In this document: one piece after another, positions 11,641-21,527 of the stretch
Position numbering within the stretch: the first letter of the stretch is position 1
How the letters are laid out: each line of letters begins with the position of its first letter
DNA from: Tetrastigma voinierianum
Lineage: Eukaryota; Streptophyta; Magnoliopsida; Vitales; Vitaceae
Assembly (NCBI GenBank): GCA_016808115.1
Contig: JAEQBH010000996.1
Location: forward strand, 1 to 64,000
Direction: 5' to 3'
DNA: 64,000 nucleotides
Program-made: the position numbers and the translations under genes
The notes under the pieces: generated by a model
The model's input: only the letters and a program-made list of their open reading frames with translations
Told to the model about the DNA's origin: nothing
Database searches by the model: none

Positions 11641-11989
11641 CTAAAAGACGCCAAACCTCGATTAATCCGGTGGGTTCTTTGTTTAAGTAAGAATTCGACA
11701 AGCTGAGATTAAAGCACAAGAAAGGCACGATAACCTAGTGGCATCATCTTCACGATTAGAAGGCGCTGATGATGCTCAAGTGAATGACGAATTTCCGCAT
11801 GAGAAACTCAGCTCGGCCATGCAAGAGGGCGCCCATGGTTTGGTGTGATTATGTGAATTATTTGGTGGCCTGTAGTTCCTCCTGAGTTTAACTATCAACG
11901 TAAAAACGGTTTTCTCGTGACATTTGAAACACTATTAGTCAGAGAAGCCAATTTTTTACGTATTAATCGCGCCGATCGCGATCCGAGAT

Positions 11990-13060
11990 GTGTGTCCTAA
12001 GATGAAATGAACAAGATATTGAATCACCGCCGCTCTCTACCATGTGGTGGACATTTTGGTGGTAAGAGAACAAAGAATGCGGTACTTCAATCAGTTTATT
12101 GGCCGAACACTTTATTCAAAGATACGCATCATTTCATCCACATGTGGCTGTAAATGTCAACGAATGGGGGTATTTCTAGAAAGGATGAATCCACCCATGC
12201 AACACCCCATTCGAAGTAGAACTGCTCACCCATGGGGGATAGATTTCATGGGACCATTTCCATCTTATAACAACCGTACATCTTGGCCTGCAGAGGCGAG
12301 GCGTTTCAAAGCCCCCGTCGCGGCTTGGCTCCACCGCACTAACATGCTGTCAGGCCTCGCTTTCTTCACCCACATTCTCACGATTTGAACCCTCGAGCAC
12401 CGATCACGTATAATGGTACTCATTTTTGGCAATAAGGTGATTGACAAAGTTTTGCAAGTAATGGGTACTGCCACCGTGATATCCCCTTGCATATCACTCC
12501 ACATCAAATGAACAAGCAGAGGTATCAAATCGGGAAATAGAGTCCATCCCGAGAAAAACAAATAATGTACCCAGAAGGATTGGTCTAAAAAGATTGAAGA
12601 TGCACTCTGGGCGTACCGCACAACATTTAAAACTCCTTTGGGTATGTCATTGCTCAGACTTGTGTGTATGGTAAAGCATGCCATCTTCCAGTGGAATTGG
12701 AGCATCGAGCCTACTAGGCAACCCCCCAGCTGAACATGGACGCTGCACTAGTCGGAGAAGCGACAATGGCTGCAAATTTCGCTTAACTTAGATGAATTCA
12801 GGAACGAAGCTATGAAATGCCCGTATTTACAAGGAAAGCATAAGCCCTGTACGATGTAAACACATCGTACCGTGAAGGAATTTATATGACAACAAGTTCT
12901 ATTGCTTCACCCCGTCTAAACCCTTCTAGAAAATTGGTCTAGATGGTCCCGTCATCTCTACAATGACCAAAGTCTTTCATACGGTGGGGCTTGAGGATTA
13001 CACATCCTCGAGAAAGCTGAACATTTACGCCACCACCCAACTGCAGCTTCATACGAGGCG
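11990..13060 (+). pseudogene. Athila integrase of element B
   Basis: DDE integrase that would insert the cDNA into the chromosome. The zinc-binding start shows CGGHFGG near 12,044 and, shifted, VYWPNTLFKDTHHF. The catalytic core opens with [16 protein letters not shown] (12,230-12,275), so the first Asp is visible. The stretch 12,280-12,420, where the second Asp should fall, is scrambled; only a trace of GTHF follows. The rest (12,430-12,700) keeps fragments such as DKVLQ and the APL/TPLGMS region. The C-terminal part (12,735-13,060) shows only weak family traces. It is more damaged than the copy in element C (21,528-22,801). Confidence 0.75.
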
Positions 13061-13161
13061 AGTTCCATGCATGCGTATCATTCCTTGACCACATCGATAC
13101 GCTGGGTGCAAGAGGTCATAAGAGCTCGGGGTCCCCGAAAGCACAAATTGGGGTCGGCTGA

Positions 13162-13202
13162 GCTAACGACACAATATAGCGCTTCTTGGGAGGCAACCCA
13201 AG
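13162..13202 (+). promoter_or_regulatory. Conserved pol-to-ORF2 hairpin block, element B
   Basis: GCTAACGAC, then about 12 bases, then GCGCTTCTTGGGAGGCAACCCAAG. The core CTTGGGAGGCAACCCAAG forms a perfect 6-bp stem (CTTGGG/CCCAAG) with the loop AGGCAA. The same block is on the minus strand in element C (21,417-21,459). I recall this phrase from Athila elements of other plants at the end of pol. Its role is unknown; it could serve splicing or translation of the second ORF. Confidence 0.65.
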
Positions 13203-13429
13203 TTTTCTTGCAATTTTACTTTCTCTGGTTTAAATTTCATTATCGGCTTTACGTATGTTGGTTTGTTGTTCCCTGTCCGTAATTGCAATCCTCAGCATGT
13301 CTCGCTCAGGCCCGCAATGAGGGCCCCAGAGGATTCGCCATCAAGTTCCAGAGTCACACCGGGCTGCGGGAGTTCCCTTTATCTTAGACCTTGTTGAATT
13401 TTTGCGCATTTCGAGTCTTCTTCGTAATT

Positions 13430-13760
13430 CGCCGCGACGCCGCTCTCAACGTCGCAACGTCGCAACGTCGCGACGTCAATTTTACCCTCCTCTAGAACGT
13501 CGCGACGTGAGATTCCAACGTCGCGACGTCGATTTTGAACGCCTCTAGAACGTCAAGTGAGTTTCCAACGTCGCGACATTGATTTTTGAATGCCTCCGAT
13601 CGCCGCGACACGAGATTCCAACGCCGCGGACGCTGATTTTAACATTCTCCGAACGCCGCTGATGCTGGTCTCAACGCCGCGACGCTTGAAAATGCCCTTC
13701 TCCGAACGCCGCTGACAAGCAAGCCCTAACGTCGCGACGCCGCTCAACGCCGCGACGCTG
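13430..13760 (+). repeat. CGTCGCGACG-rich array in the B spacer
   Basis: About 20 occurrences of AACGTCGCGACGT or variants (AACGCCGCGACGC, CGTCGCAACG), joined by short phrases such as GATTCCAACGTCGC and CTCTAGAACGTC. GC content is far above the surroundings. The motif is the same 8-bp palindrome as in LTR A and in both B LTRs, so it is used twice within this element: in the LTRs and before the second ORF. Some copies have an extra base (CGCTGAC, CGCGGAC). Confidence 0.7.
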
Positions 13761-14142
13761 TTCGCTTTAAGGCCAAACACCTCCCATTTGATGTTCTTAC
13801 CTTCGCTTCATCCTTCCCCAATCCTAGCCCCTTCGCACACCCGCCCACACTTTTGCCGTAGTCAGCCTTTCACCGGCTCTGAGGCCATCTTCTATTGCCC
13901 TCCGACTCCCTCCTCCCCTCCACTGACACCATCTTCTCACTCTCCCGGGTCCCTCGTCACCACTGGCCACACCCACTTTTTTCCACGCAGGCCACACTCG
14001 GTCTTACTTCATCCACCTTAGGTCTAGGAGTTCACGTTAGAGTCACTTTAGAGTCCCATTTAGGTCTATTTCAGGTTGGTAGGATCACATTTAGGGTCCC
14101 AAAGGCACTCTGGGCTTCGTCTTCGCTTCCTAGGCACTCTAG

Positions 14143-15262
14143 GTGTTTTATCGATTGTTCAAAGCGCTTGGGTGTGCCACCTTGTTGCCATTCCCACATT
14201 CCCTAGGAGTCAAGTCATTCTTCCAATGTCCGGAAAGAGTGCGTAAGTTGCTCACTGCTGGGTCAGCCGTTGAGGACCCGACCCCAAATTACGATGTCAC
14301 ACGGTTCGTGAACGAGGGTGCCGCTGATCGGTTCGGCACCATCTGCAAGAACCATTCGTTTATAAAGGAAAAGGGTTTTCATCACCCTGACGACTTTTTC
14401 CGCAAAACTATTGCGACTAAGGGATGGCGAGCACTTTCCCAACCACCTCATCCAGCTGCGATGAGTGTGGTGCGAGAATTTTATACACCCGCCTCCCACT
14501 GCTAAGCAAAAGTCTGAAAGTGAGGGAGTATTGGTCAACTTTCACAAGTGAGTCGATCAATCACTATTATGATCTTGCCCTATGTCCCCCATAGTCAAGA
14601 TCGGCTTTACAAGCACCTCGACTACTCCCCGAGGTGGTCATCTCGGGTCTTGACTAATGGGTCGTGAGTGGGAAACTCAATAGTGAGGGCCATGTCAGCC
14701 CACTTCAAGGCCAAACATTTAGCCTTTATCCCCAAGGTCTGGCACCACTTCATCACGTCGCGTCTCATTTCGACGACGAACGTGTGTGAGGTGACCGCCA
14801 AGCGTGCCTTGCTCAACTATGCCATCATTCAGGATATCTCTTTTGATGTTGGGCAGGTTATAGAGGACGCCATCCTCCATAACCGGGACGCTTAAGATGA
14901 TGGGGGCAATCCCTTCCCTCATTTTTGGCTATGCAAACAGCCTGGTGCTCCTTAGGATGACAATGAGGCGTGGTTACACCCCATCAAAGCCATATCAGTC
15001 AAGAGGGACAAACCGGGTGTCCCACGACCTGAGGGGGTCTATGATTCCGGCCATGAGCCCTCGGACGAGGACGTGCTTCACGATTATCAGGCTCGTTATG
15101 GACCCCTGGGAGACCCCCAGGGGGACATTGGGCAGTCCTCGTCCCGCCCACCTCTACCACCACCACGCAGCTCTATACAGCCTCCCCCGCTCCCTCAATT
15201 CGACCGAGGACCCTAAGGCTCTCCTTACTGAGCTCTTTGATGCTTTCTGGGATGAGACCTAG
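14143..15262 (+). pseudogene. Athila env-position ORF (putative plant transposon protein domain), element B
   Basis: Same domain as in element A. 14,143-14,505 reads RFGTICKNHSFIKEKGFHHP and MSVVREFYTPASHC, the start of the conserved region. After a scrambled gap, 14,668-14,895 reads MGNSIVRAMSAHFKAKHLAF, then CEVTAKRALLNYAIIQDISF and DVGQVIEDAILHN. The next frame (14,897-15,262) continues into the low-complexity C-terminus, and a final piece FDAFWDE near 15,235 resembles FDAYWNE in element C. It sits after integrase and before the polypurine tract, the place of env in retroviruses. Frameshifts break it at about 14,510 and 14,900. The upstream leader at 13,780-14,140 is pyrimidine-rich. Confidence 0.7.
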
Positions 15263-16712
15263 GAGCACCGAGTCCTCCTCACACAGATAGCGTGAGGTGT
15301 TTCAAGAATCGATATGCATACGGTGTTAGCCAACCGCTTCAATTATTCTTTTTCTGCTAGCCAGCAAATTCCTCCAGCCCAAATTGCTCAAATTTCATGG
15401 CATCACCCCGCCCGCCACCGCCAACAATCGTAGTGACCCGTCGATCACCGTGGGAGTTCTCTTCAATCTCTTACCTGCTTCTTATGCTTGGGACACTGTT
15501 ATTTTGTTCAGTGTAAGTGGTGATCGAGTTTTTGTTAGATTAGTAATGTTTTGCGTTGATTTTCGTATTAGTGCTGTAGTTTATTTTATTTATGCATGTT
15601 AGTTTACATTTCTGCGTAATTGCATTTAAGATTGCTCATCCTAGGATATTGAGTTTTGTGTTTAGTCATGTTTGTGTTTTAGGTAGTTCATATACATATG
15701 TACAAAGTCGTGTCTAGAACCTCATGGTATTATACATTTTTCAAGTGCTTTAGAGAGAACCAAATTGAATAAATCACTGAAACACAAAACAAACAAAGGT
15801 TGTCAAATGACCAACTGGAATTAGCCGAATAGAGTGTGGCAGGTTACAGAGAACCATCGCCATCAAGAAACTCCACGAATACTGAGTCATTACTGCCACA
15901 AACGATCTCAGTTATGATGAAAGTCAGTCAACACGCTGTCAATAAACTCAAGTCTCCCAACAAGAGAGTGGGATTTCAATCGCGAATAAAGAGTGATCGT
16001 TCTGCAGTCCTCAAAATGATTTAGTGCCAAGACCATTCAGCACAACAATGGGAGTTTCAATCAACCCGGCACGTCCTAGCATTTCTAAACTGGTCTCCAG
16101 CTCAACCGTAGTCTTGAGTCATTGATCTCACCCGCCCACACACAGACAAGAGAGCAAGCTCCAACAAATCCTCAGGCTCGTCTGGTTGAGCCCAAAGACT
16201 TCCAGGAACCACCTCCCAAAATTTTCAAACCTGAACTGTGGAGTTTCATCAACTGATCCTCACACACTACATTACTTAACATAAAACTTTATAATTACTG
16301 CAGCTCCATGCACAAGCAAGTGGACACAGCCAGATATGCTGCAAAAACCATGCTCAAGTCCTCAAATGATCTCCTTGGCCTGCTTTGAAGCCTAAACCCA
16401 AGCCTCAGGGTGGCGCCCTGAACTTAAGTATACACTAGAGGTCATTTCTTTATACGCACATAGATCATTGGGAAAGCCATTGAATATATCGCAGGCCGAG
16501 ACACTTGGCTTAATTTCACCGAGTTCAACCTAGTTCTTCAGCTCAACACATTTTCATAATCATGAACTTCAAATGTAATCCACAGAGGTGCGTAGCCTGG
16601 CCTAATTTGATTCTCTCTATCAGTTACTGGCAACATGATCTTCGTGTTAGATTATAGTACACGTAGTGTGTGTTAGGTTTAGATCGCCTTGCTTGGGGAC
16701 AAAGCAAGAAAC
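15263..16712 (+). other. Element B: 3' untranslated region
   Basis: 1.45 kb, no gene. Contains a T-rich stretch (15,490-15,730) that resembles the 3' UTR of element C, and near the end TGCTTGGGGACAAAGCAAG (about 16,690), a phrase shared with element A just before the polypurine tract. Confidence 0.5.
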
Positions 16713-16724
16713 TAAGTCCGGGGG
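16713..16724 (+). promoter_or_regulatory. Polypurine tract of element B (decayed)
   Basis: TAAGTCCGGGGG immediately before the 3' LTR start TGATGAG at 16,725. The expected tract is AAGTTTGGGGG, so two T positions have become C. Confidence 0.65.
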
Positions 16725-17884
16725 TGATGAGTGCCTAAACACTCCAAATTATACCCACGTCGTTTTACGCCGCGCTTATTTTATATTTAAATACGTAGTT
16801 TTTGTGGTCGATACCTGATTTGTATCGGTGTGTATGCAGTACTGGTGCAAAGAGGGCGCTGGGAAGCAATTGGAGCAAAGCGGCGCGCGTATTAAGGACG
16901 GCCGAACGCCGCGACGCCCCAATCCTCGCGGACGCGCCCCAACGCCGCGACGTGAGCCGCATCAAGCAGCAACGCCGCAACGCTTCAACGCCGCGACGTC
17001 GCCGCCGGTAGCTTCTCCTCTCTCAATCATTAAAAGGCAATGGGAACGGAATTCGAGGGAGGGTAGGAGATTGGAATCGTGACGAACCGAAGGCGAATTA
17101 CAACAGCTGACATCGATCTTGGAAGAAGAGCCCGTGATTTGTATTTTTCTTTATTTTGGATATTGTGAACCTATGTTTTATATACGCTTATTGTACTTCT
17201 TATTCATTATGTTTTTAGATCTTTACCTAGGTGGCTGTTGAACCCCGTCACGCTTGAATGGATTAAAGTTTATTAATTTATTATTCAATGATTTATGATT
17301 CATTATCATCTCGCTTACATCTCGTAGATCAATTACATGGTAATGTTTGGCCAAGATTAGTATGATCATACTAGAGATCCGAGATTCGAGAGATGAGGAT
17401 AATTAGGATAAGGAGTAGAGCAAATTCAAGTTGATTCTGCAGAATGAGATATTCCCGATCCCGAAGGCATAATTGCCGCAACATAAAGATTTCTGAAGCA
17501 CGTAGTCAGTGTAGATACACTCAATTTACTAGCGAGATAGGCGAATACACCTTGAGAGAGTGGTATCTCAAGCAAGATCACCTTGCCATTAATAACCGAA
17601 CACGACAATATCACCTTTAAGAAATAATCCATTGAAAGTGGCAGGGGGAGACATGACCCTAGTCCCCATTAAATAGTAATTCGTTCAATTCAGTAGTTTA
17701 GTTTACATTCAGATACTAGTACCCTTTCACACATTACGTATATCCAGATAATATTTGAAAAGCAAATCTCTGTAGTCAACACACCTATCCCCGTGATCGA
17801 GCATCCGTACACGGTACACTATATTGCTTTGGGGCGACAAGGTACTGGCGCGACATAGGGCGCATTTTACACACACCACGCCGC
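16725..17884 (+). repeat. 3' LTR of element B
   Basis: Aligns by eye with 6,310-7,575: same start, shared blocks GGAACGGAATTCGAGGGAGG, GAGATCCGAGATTCGAGAGA and ATATCACCTTTAAGAAATAA. It is about 100 bases shorter, with many small indels and odd local replacements. The GTCGCGAC-type motifs are at 16,908-17,000, here mostly GCCGCGACG. Confidence 0.75.
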
Positions 17885-18990
17885 CTCACAAATCCAAGCT
17901 GAGAACTTAACTTCTACTAGGAAAGATCTCGATGTTAGTTATGGTCTTTTCTGCCACGACGAAGAAAATTTCGAGTCAATGTTGAATTTATTTGAATGGT
18001 GTTGTTCTTGAAATTAATTGTTCTCAATTTTAATAGCTTATACCCATGAAATGACTATTATCTTGCTCTGATTTCCAGAAGGCCCTCTGAGTGACACAGA
18101 TATGGAGATTCCTAAGAGCCTAGATCAGTTACTTGGGGGTATGTTAGACTAATATTGAAGAACTAATAAGCTCTTAAAGGTTACTTAGATAAATCCTCAA
18201 TTTGCTCATGGTTTGAGAATGGGTTCAGTGATATATCAATTTAATTAATTAGAGATCTCTCCTTAGTCTGGAAGAACGATCTTGATCCCGTGTTAGCATG
18301 AGATCTAATCAAGGAAAGAGAAAACTCTTTCAAATCTTAAGGATGAGACATCATTCATTTTGTAGGAATCTAGCAATTGCCCTGTCTTAGGAAGCAAGAA
18401 ATTTGCAGTCATAAGAAATGGGTATGAAGTATTGGAAAATAAAAATACCCAGATCTTACAGAGAAATGTTAATTACAAGTAATTGATTAGAATCATGTTT
18501 CATGGATAAACATGAATCTCTACTCAATGAAAAGTATGGTTAGAGGAGGAATCCAAAATATACCACATTGCTTCTTGACAAATTCAGATTCCAACTCAAG
18601 GGAAAATAGAATGAGATTATGATACCTAATTGATACTCTGGCCAGCCATAGTGAAAATCCTTAGTGTCTACTTCAAAGAATAATCCGGCTTAGTCCAGCT
18701 TATTATTATTTAGGATTTAATTTTTTCCCTTTATTTTAACTGTAGGATTCCAGTTATTAAAATTCTTATTAGGTTACTAAATTTTCTCTAAACTAGACGT
18801 ATAGTGTAGAACTTGAGTAGTTGGGGTAATTGAACTTTAAATTATCTTCAATCTTTATGGGAACGATATTCGAACTTATAGGTCCACTTTATTACTTATA
18901 CGACCTATGCACTTGCAGTTTTAAGACCAAAATAAATCTTTAATTGAGTTTAGTGTATAAAACTATTCTTCTTATGAGCATACAAGCTAT
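17885..18990 (+). repeat. Probable second part of LTR A
   Basis: No coding potential. It runs into GGGAACGATATTCGAACTTATAGG and ACCTATGCACTTGCAG (18,857-18,920), the kind of phrase found near the 3' end of Athila LTRs, and then directly into primer-site-like repeats. Together with 4,604-6,309 this would make one LTR of about 2.8 kb. The join across element B cannot be proven by reading alone. An alternative is an LTR of a separate element, since ACTTGGGGGTATG at about 18,131 could be another polypurine tract. Confidence 0.4.
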
Positions 18991-19328
18991 ATTTGGTTTT
19001 AACAAGTTTTTGACACTGTTGTCGAGGATTAAATTATAGTCTTATAGTAATTGTTTCATAAATTTGAATATGCATAACTTATGGTCTTATCATGTTTTTG
19101 ATGCCGTTACCTGGGATTCTAGTTAGTCTTTGGTAATAGTGGCAGAAAATGGTACATATCATTTGGTCTTAACAAGTTTTTAGCGCCGTTGTCGGGGACT
19201 TTACTTAGTCTTTGGTAGTAGTGTTTGAAATTTGAGTAACAAGTTTTTAGCGCCATTGCCGAGGATTAGATAATAATCCTTTGATGACGGTGTTTTAAAA
19301 TTTGTATATAGCATTTGGTCTTATCACC
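18991..19328 (+). repeat. Tandemly reiterated LTR-end/primer-site unit (four copies plus a stub)
   Basis: The unit is roughly ATTTGGTCTTAACAAGTTTT followed by a primer site and TTAGTCTTTGGTAGTAGTG-like text. The sites are TGACACTGTTGTCGAGGA (19,011), TGATGCCGTTACCTGGGA (19,099), TAGCGCCGTTGTCGGGGA (19,181) and TAGCGCCATTGCCGAGGA (19,248). All four resemble the tRNA-Asp site TGGCGCCGTTGCCGGGGA. Spacing is 88, 82 and 67 bases. A fifth partial unit (ATTTGGTCTTATCACC) ends at 19,328. Confidence 0.7.
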
Positions 19329-19694
19329 AGGCATGGTTATTCTCAATATTATACAATGCTGCCCCGATCGTCAAACAACCTTGGAGTTCCCTATTTCATC
19401 GAAACACAGGCTTTCTGCGATTACTATGGCTCCCATTTTTTCAATGATGGCCAAAACTAAGGCTGAGAACAATTAATACCAACTTTGGAAACTACCATAT
19501 CATAATATTGCCAAATGCAAACATGCTGGTACATAGTGAACAAGGCTCGGTCTTAAACATGCTAAAAACAAAAACAAAACAAACTAAAATAGACAAAAAT
19601 TATACCTAAAACACGCCTAAAACATGCAAAGATAACAAATAAAATAAAATAAAATAATAACACTAGGCCAACCCATACACCCACACATACATAC

Positions 19695-19707
19695 ACCCCC
19701 AAACTTA
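19695..19707 (-). promoter_or_regulatory. Polypurine tract-like site of element C
   Basis: On the minus strand it reads TAAGTTTGGGGGT, after the env-position ORF. Unlike elements A and B, no LTR start follows directly, so this may instead be the internal purine tract common at the end of that ORF. Confidence 0.4.
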
Positions 19708-19771
19708 AATTGACAAAGTGGTCCCCACGACGTAAAGCAAAATAAAGGCATAGAGATACGGCCCTAGAGAA

Positions 19772-20760
19772 TCACCGCGGTGGTGGTGCAGCGGTGGTGG
19801 TGTGGAAAAGAGAGGAGCCGAGCCAACTTTGCGTGATATGGTCCCGTTGAGTGAAATAAATGGTCATCTCGCCTTGATGGCTGCCCATAATACTTAAGGC
19901 AACACGATGCTCCTGAGACTCATTCCAATATGCGTCAAATCGCATGTTGAGCGCATGAATCTGGTCTGCCAAGGACTAAGTCGAACTGGAGGGGACCTCA
20001 AGGTCGCAGTCCTCGGGATCACCCGCACTAGGTGTGGCTGCTACAACATCATCGTCACCTTGGGCAGTGGTATGGGTAGGTTCTGCTGCTCTTGCTCCTC
20101 GGAGTCCAACATCGACCCCACCTCACAAGATAATTGAGTAATGAGTGAGGGGTGATTGGCGTCCTGGGCAGTATCCTCCCTCGGGGGTCGACTAATCAAC
20201 CCCCGCCTCGGAGCAATGGACTCGATGTCAAACTGGAAACTCTTGGTCATAGCGTATAGGAGGATCATCTTGTCCTTCGTAACTGTGCTAAGATGCAGGG
20301 TAGGCTTGATTTTTACACATAAAAGATTTTACCAGACCTTAGCTATGGGCGTGAGGGAGTGCATATGAAAATTGGTGAAATCACCCGTCGATGGTTGGTG
20401 CTCACACGCCCTCGCCTTTGGCGAGCTTCCTCGTGATTGCGCCTCATAATTTGTGTCGTAGTGCTCTATACTTCACATTGTCGTCATCCAACAAGCGGTA
20501 AATCTGGTTGATGGCTTGGGACCAAACTCGACCCACTTGCCTCGAACGAAAAACAGTGGTGCCGACTTTGAAAGGCAGATTAGAGTGGAACTCCCACACA
20601 ACAGGGGCTACTCCGGGGACAGGGGGAGCACAGAGCGTCTACCAGCCGCGGTTCTGGATAGTGAAGTTGAAGAATGCATTGGAGGTGGGGAAACCTCATT
20701 CTGGGATAAACGAGCAGTTGAACAGGGACTCGTGATATATCTGCTCGACTTCCTGGGAAA
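19772..20760 (-). pseudogene. Athila env-position ORF (putative plant transposon protein domain), element C
   Basis: Third copy of the domain in the window. Reading the minus strand from about 20,610: VVREFHSNLPFKVGTTVFVR, GKWVEFGPKAINQIYRLLDD and KYRALRH. This is the clearest version of the VREFY/VRGxWV/INxxY pattern. Later, 20,268-20,041 gives MILLYAMTKSFQFDIESIA followed by an acidic stretch. 19,972-19,772 gives MADQIHALNMRFDAYWNESQ EHRVAL and ends in a short proline tail. Between 20,450 and 20,270 the frame is lost. An upstream block at 20,750-20,620 reads EIYHESLFNCSFIPE-like text in mixed frames. It has stops and shifts, so it is not functional. It lies between the pol hairpin block and the purine tract, as in element B. 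Confidence 0.7.
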
Positions 20761-20869
20761 TGAAACTATGTGGATCTTCTAGAGGGGGTGGTGTCACTTG
20801 TGAGGAGCGATCGCCGTCTTTACCGGGGTTGACTTCAGGTGGCCATGGTCATCTAGGCTAGAGGATCTA

Positions 20870-21415
20870 CAAACACTAAAAAAATAACGAGAGGAAGAGG
20901 AAAGGGCCGCCAAATTCGTGTGGGGAAAAATGAACAATACCGAATTTTATAAAGGACTCAAAAGTGCGCCATTATTGCGGGCGAGGGCTCTACATCAAAC
21001 AAGTAGTTGAAGCATCGCTACGCGAACGCGATGTAGAGCTCTACGCCGCTGCATAATCTCAGTGTGATATACAATGCGAAATGGGCGTAAGGTTCCACGC
21101 GCCGCGCACTGTAAAGTTAGAAGCTTAAATTTTTTGATTCCTACGCAACGACGAGATCCATGCCGCGCGCATCGTAAAGTATGAAACCAACTTTTCTTTT
21201 CTTTTCTTTTTAAAACACGAATTTGGCCCTCTTACACTGTAATGAACATGCAAATCCCTTAGTGACAGTGTTTGCACCCTTCGGTAACCCTGAAAAACTC
21301 ACAAACGCATTAAAACAAACAAAAGTAGGAAGTCCAAAAGCAAAAATTGTACCAAAAAGTAATTAAAAAGACCGAAAATAATGCAAGTTCAAAGAAGAAA
21401 GGGGATCTCACAATA
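20870..21415 (-). other. Element C: spacer between pol and ORF2
   Basis: Non-coding. Bases 20,960-21,180 contain GCGATGTAGAG and TACGCCGC/CGCTACGCGAACGCG motifs: a GC-rich patch at the place where B has its palindrome array, but with a different word. The rest is AT-rich leader. Confidence 0.45.
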
Positions 21416-21416
21416 C

Positions 21417-21459
21417 TTGGCTTACCTCCCAAGAAGCGTTATGTTTAATGTCGTTAGCT
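21417..21459 (-). promoter_or_regulatory. Conserved pol-to-ORF2 hairpin block, element C
   Basis: On the minus strand: GCTAACGACATTAAACATAA, then CGCTTCTTGGGAGGTAAGCCAAG. The stem CTTGG/CCAAG with an 8-base loop is kept, though two loop or stem positions differ from B (13,162-13,202). It lies just after the end of the integrase frame. Confidence 0.65.
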
Positions 21460-21527
21460 CGACATTCCTGCAACGTATAGCACTTAGACCGAAAAAATAA
21501 CTGAACTGTTGGTGACCTTCCACACCC

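Larger units (their letters stand above)
6310..17884 (+). mobile_element. Athila-type Ty3/gypsy retrotransposon, element B
   Basis: Complete layout on the plus strand, about 11.6 kb: LTR, primer site, gag, protease, reverse transcriptase, RNase H, integrase, spacer, env-position ORF, 3' UTR, polypurine tract, LTR. Every reading frame is broken. Both LTRs begin TGATGAGTGCCTAAA and share blocks over their whole length, but with many small indels. The left flank is CTCGT (6,305-6,309) and the candidate right flank is CTCAC (17,885-17,889): a possible 5-bp target duplication with two transitions, so weak. B lies inside the LTR of element A and is therefore younger than it. Confidence 0.85.

Noticed and set aside
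13788..14206. Pro/Ser-rich plus-strand frames before ORF2 of element B
   Set aside because: Pyrimidine-rich leader sequence gives Ser/Pro codons in two frames; no family match.
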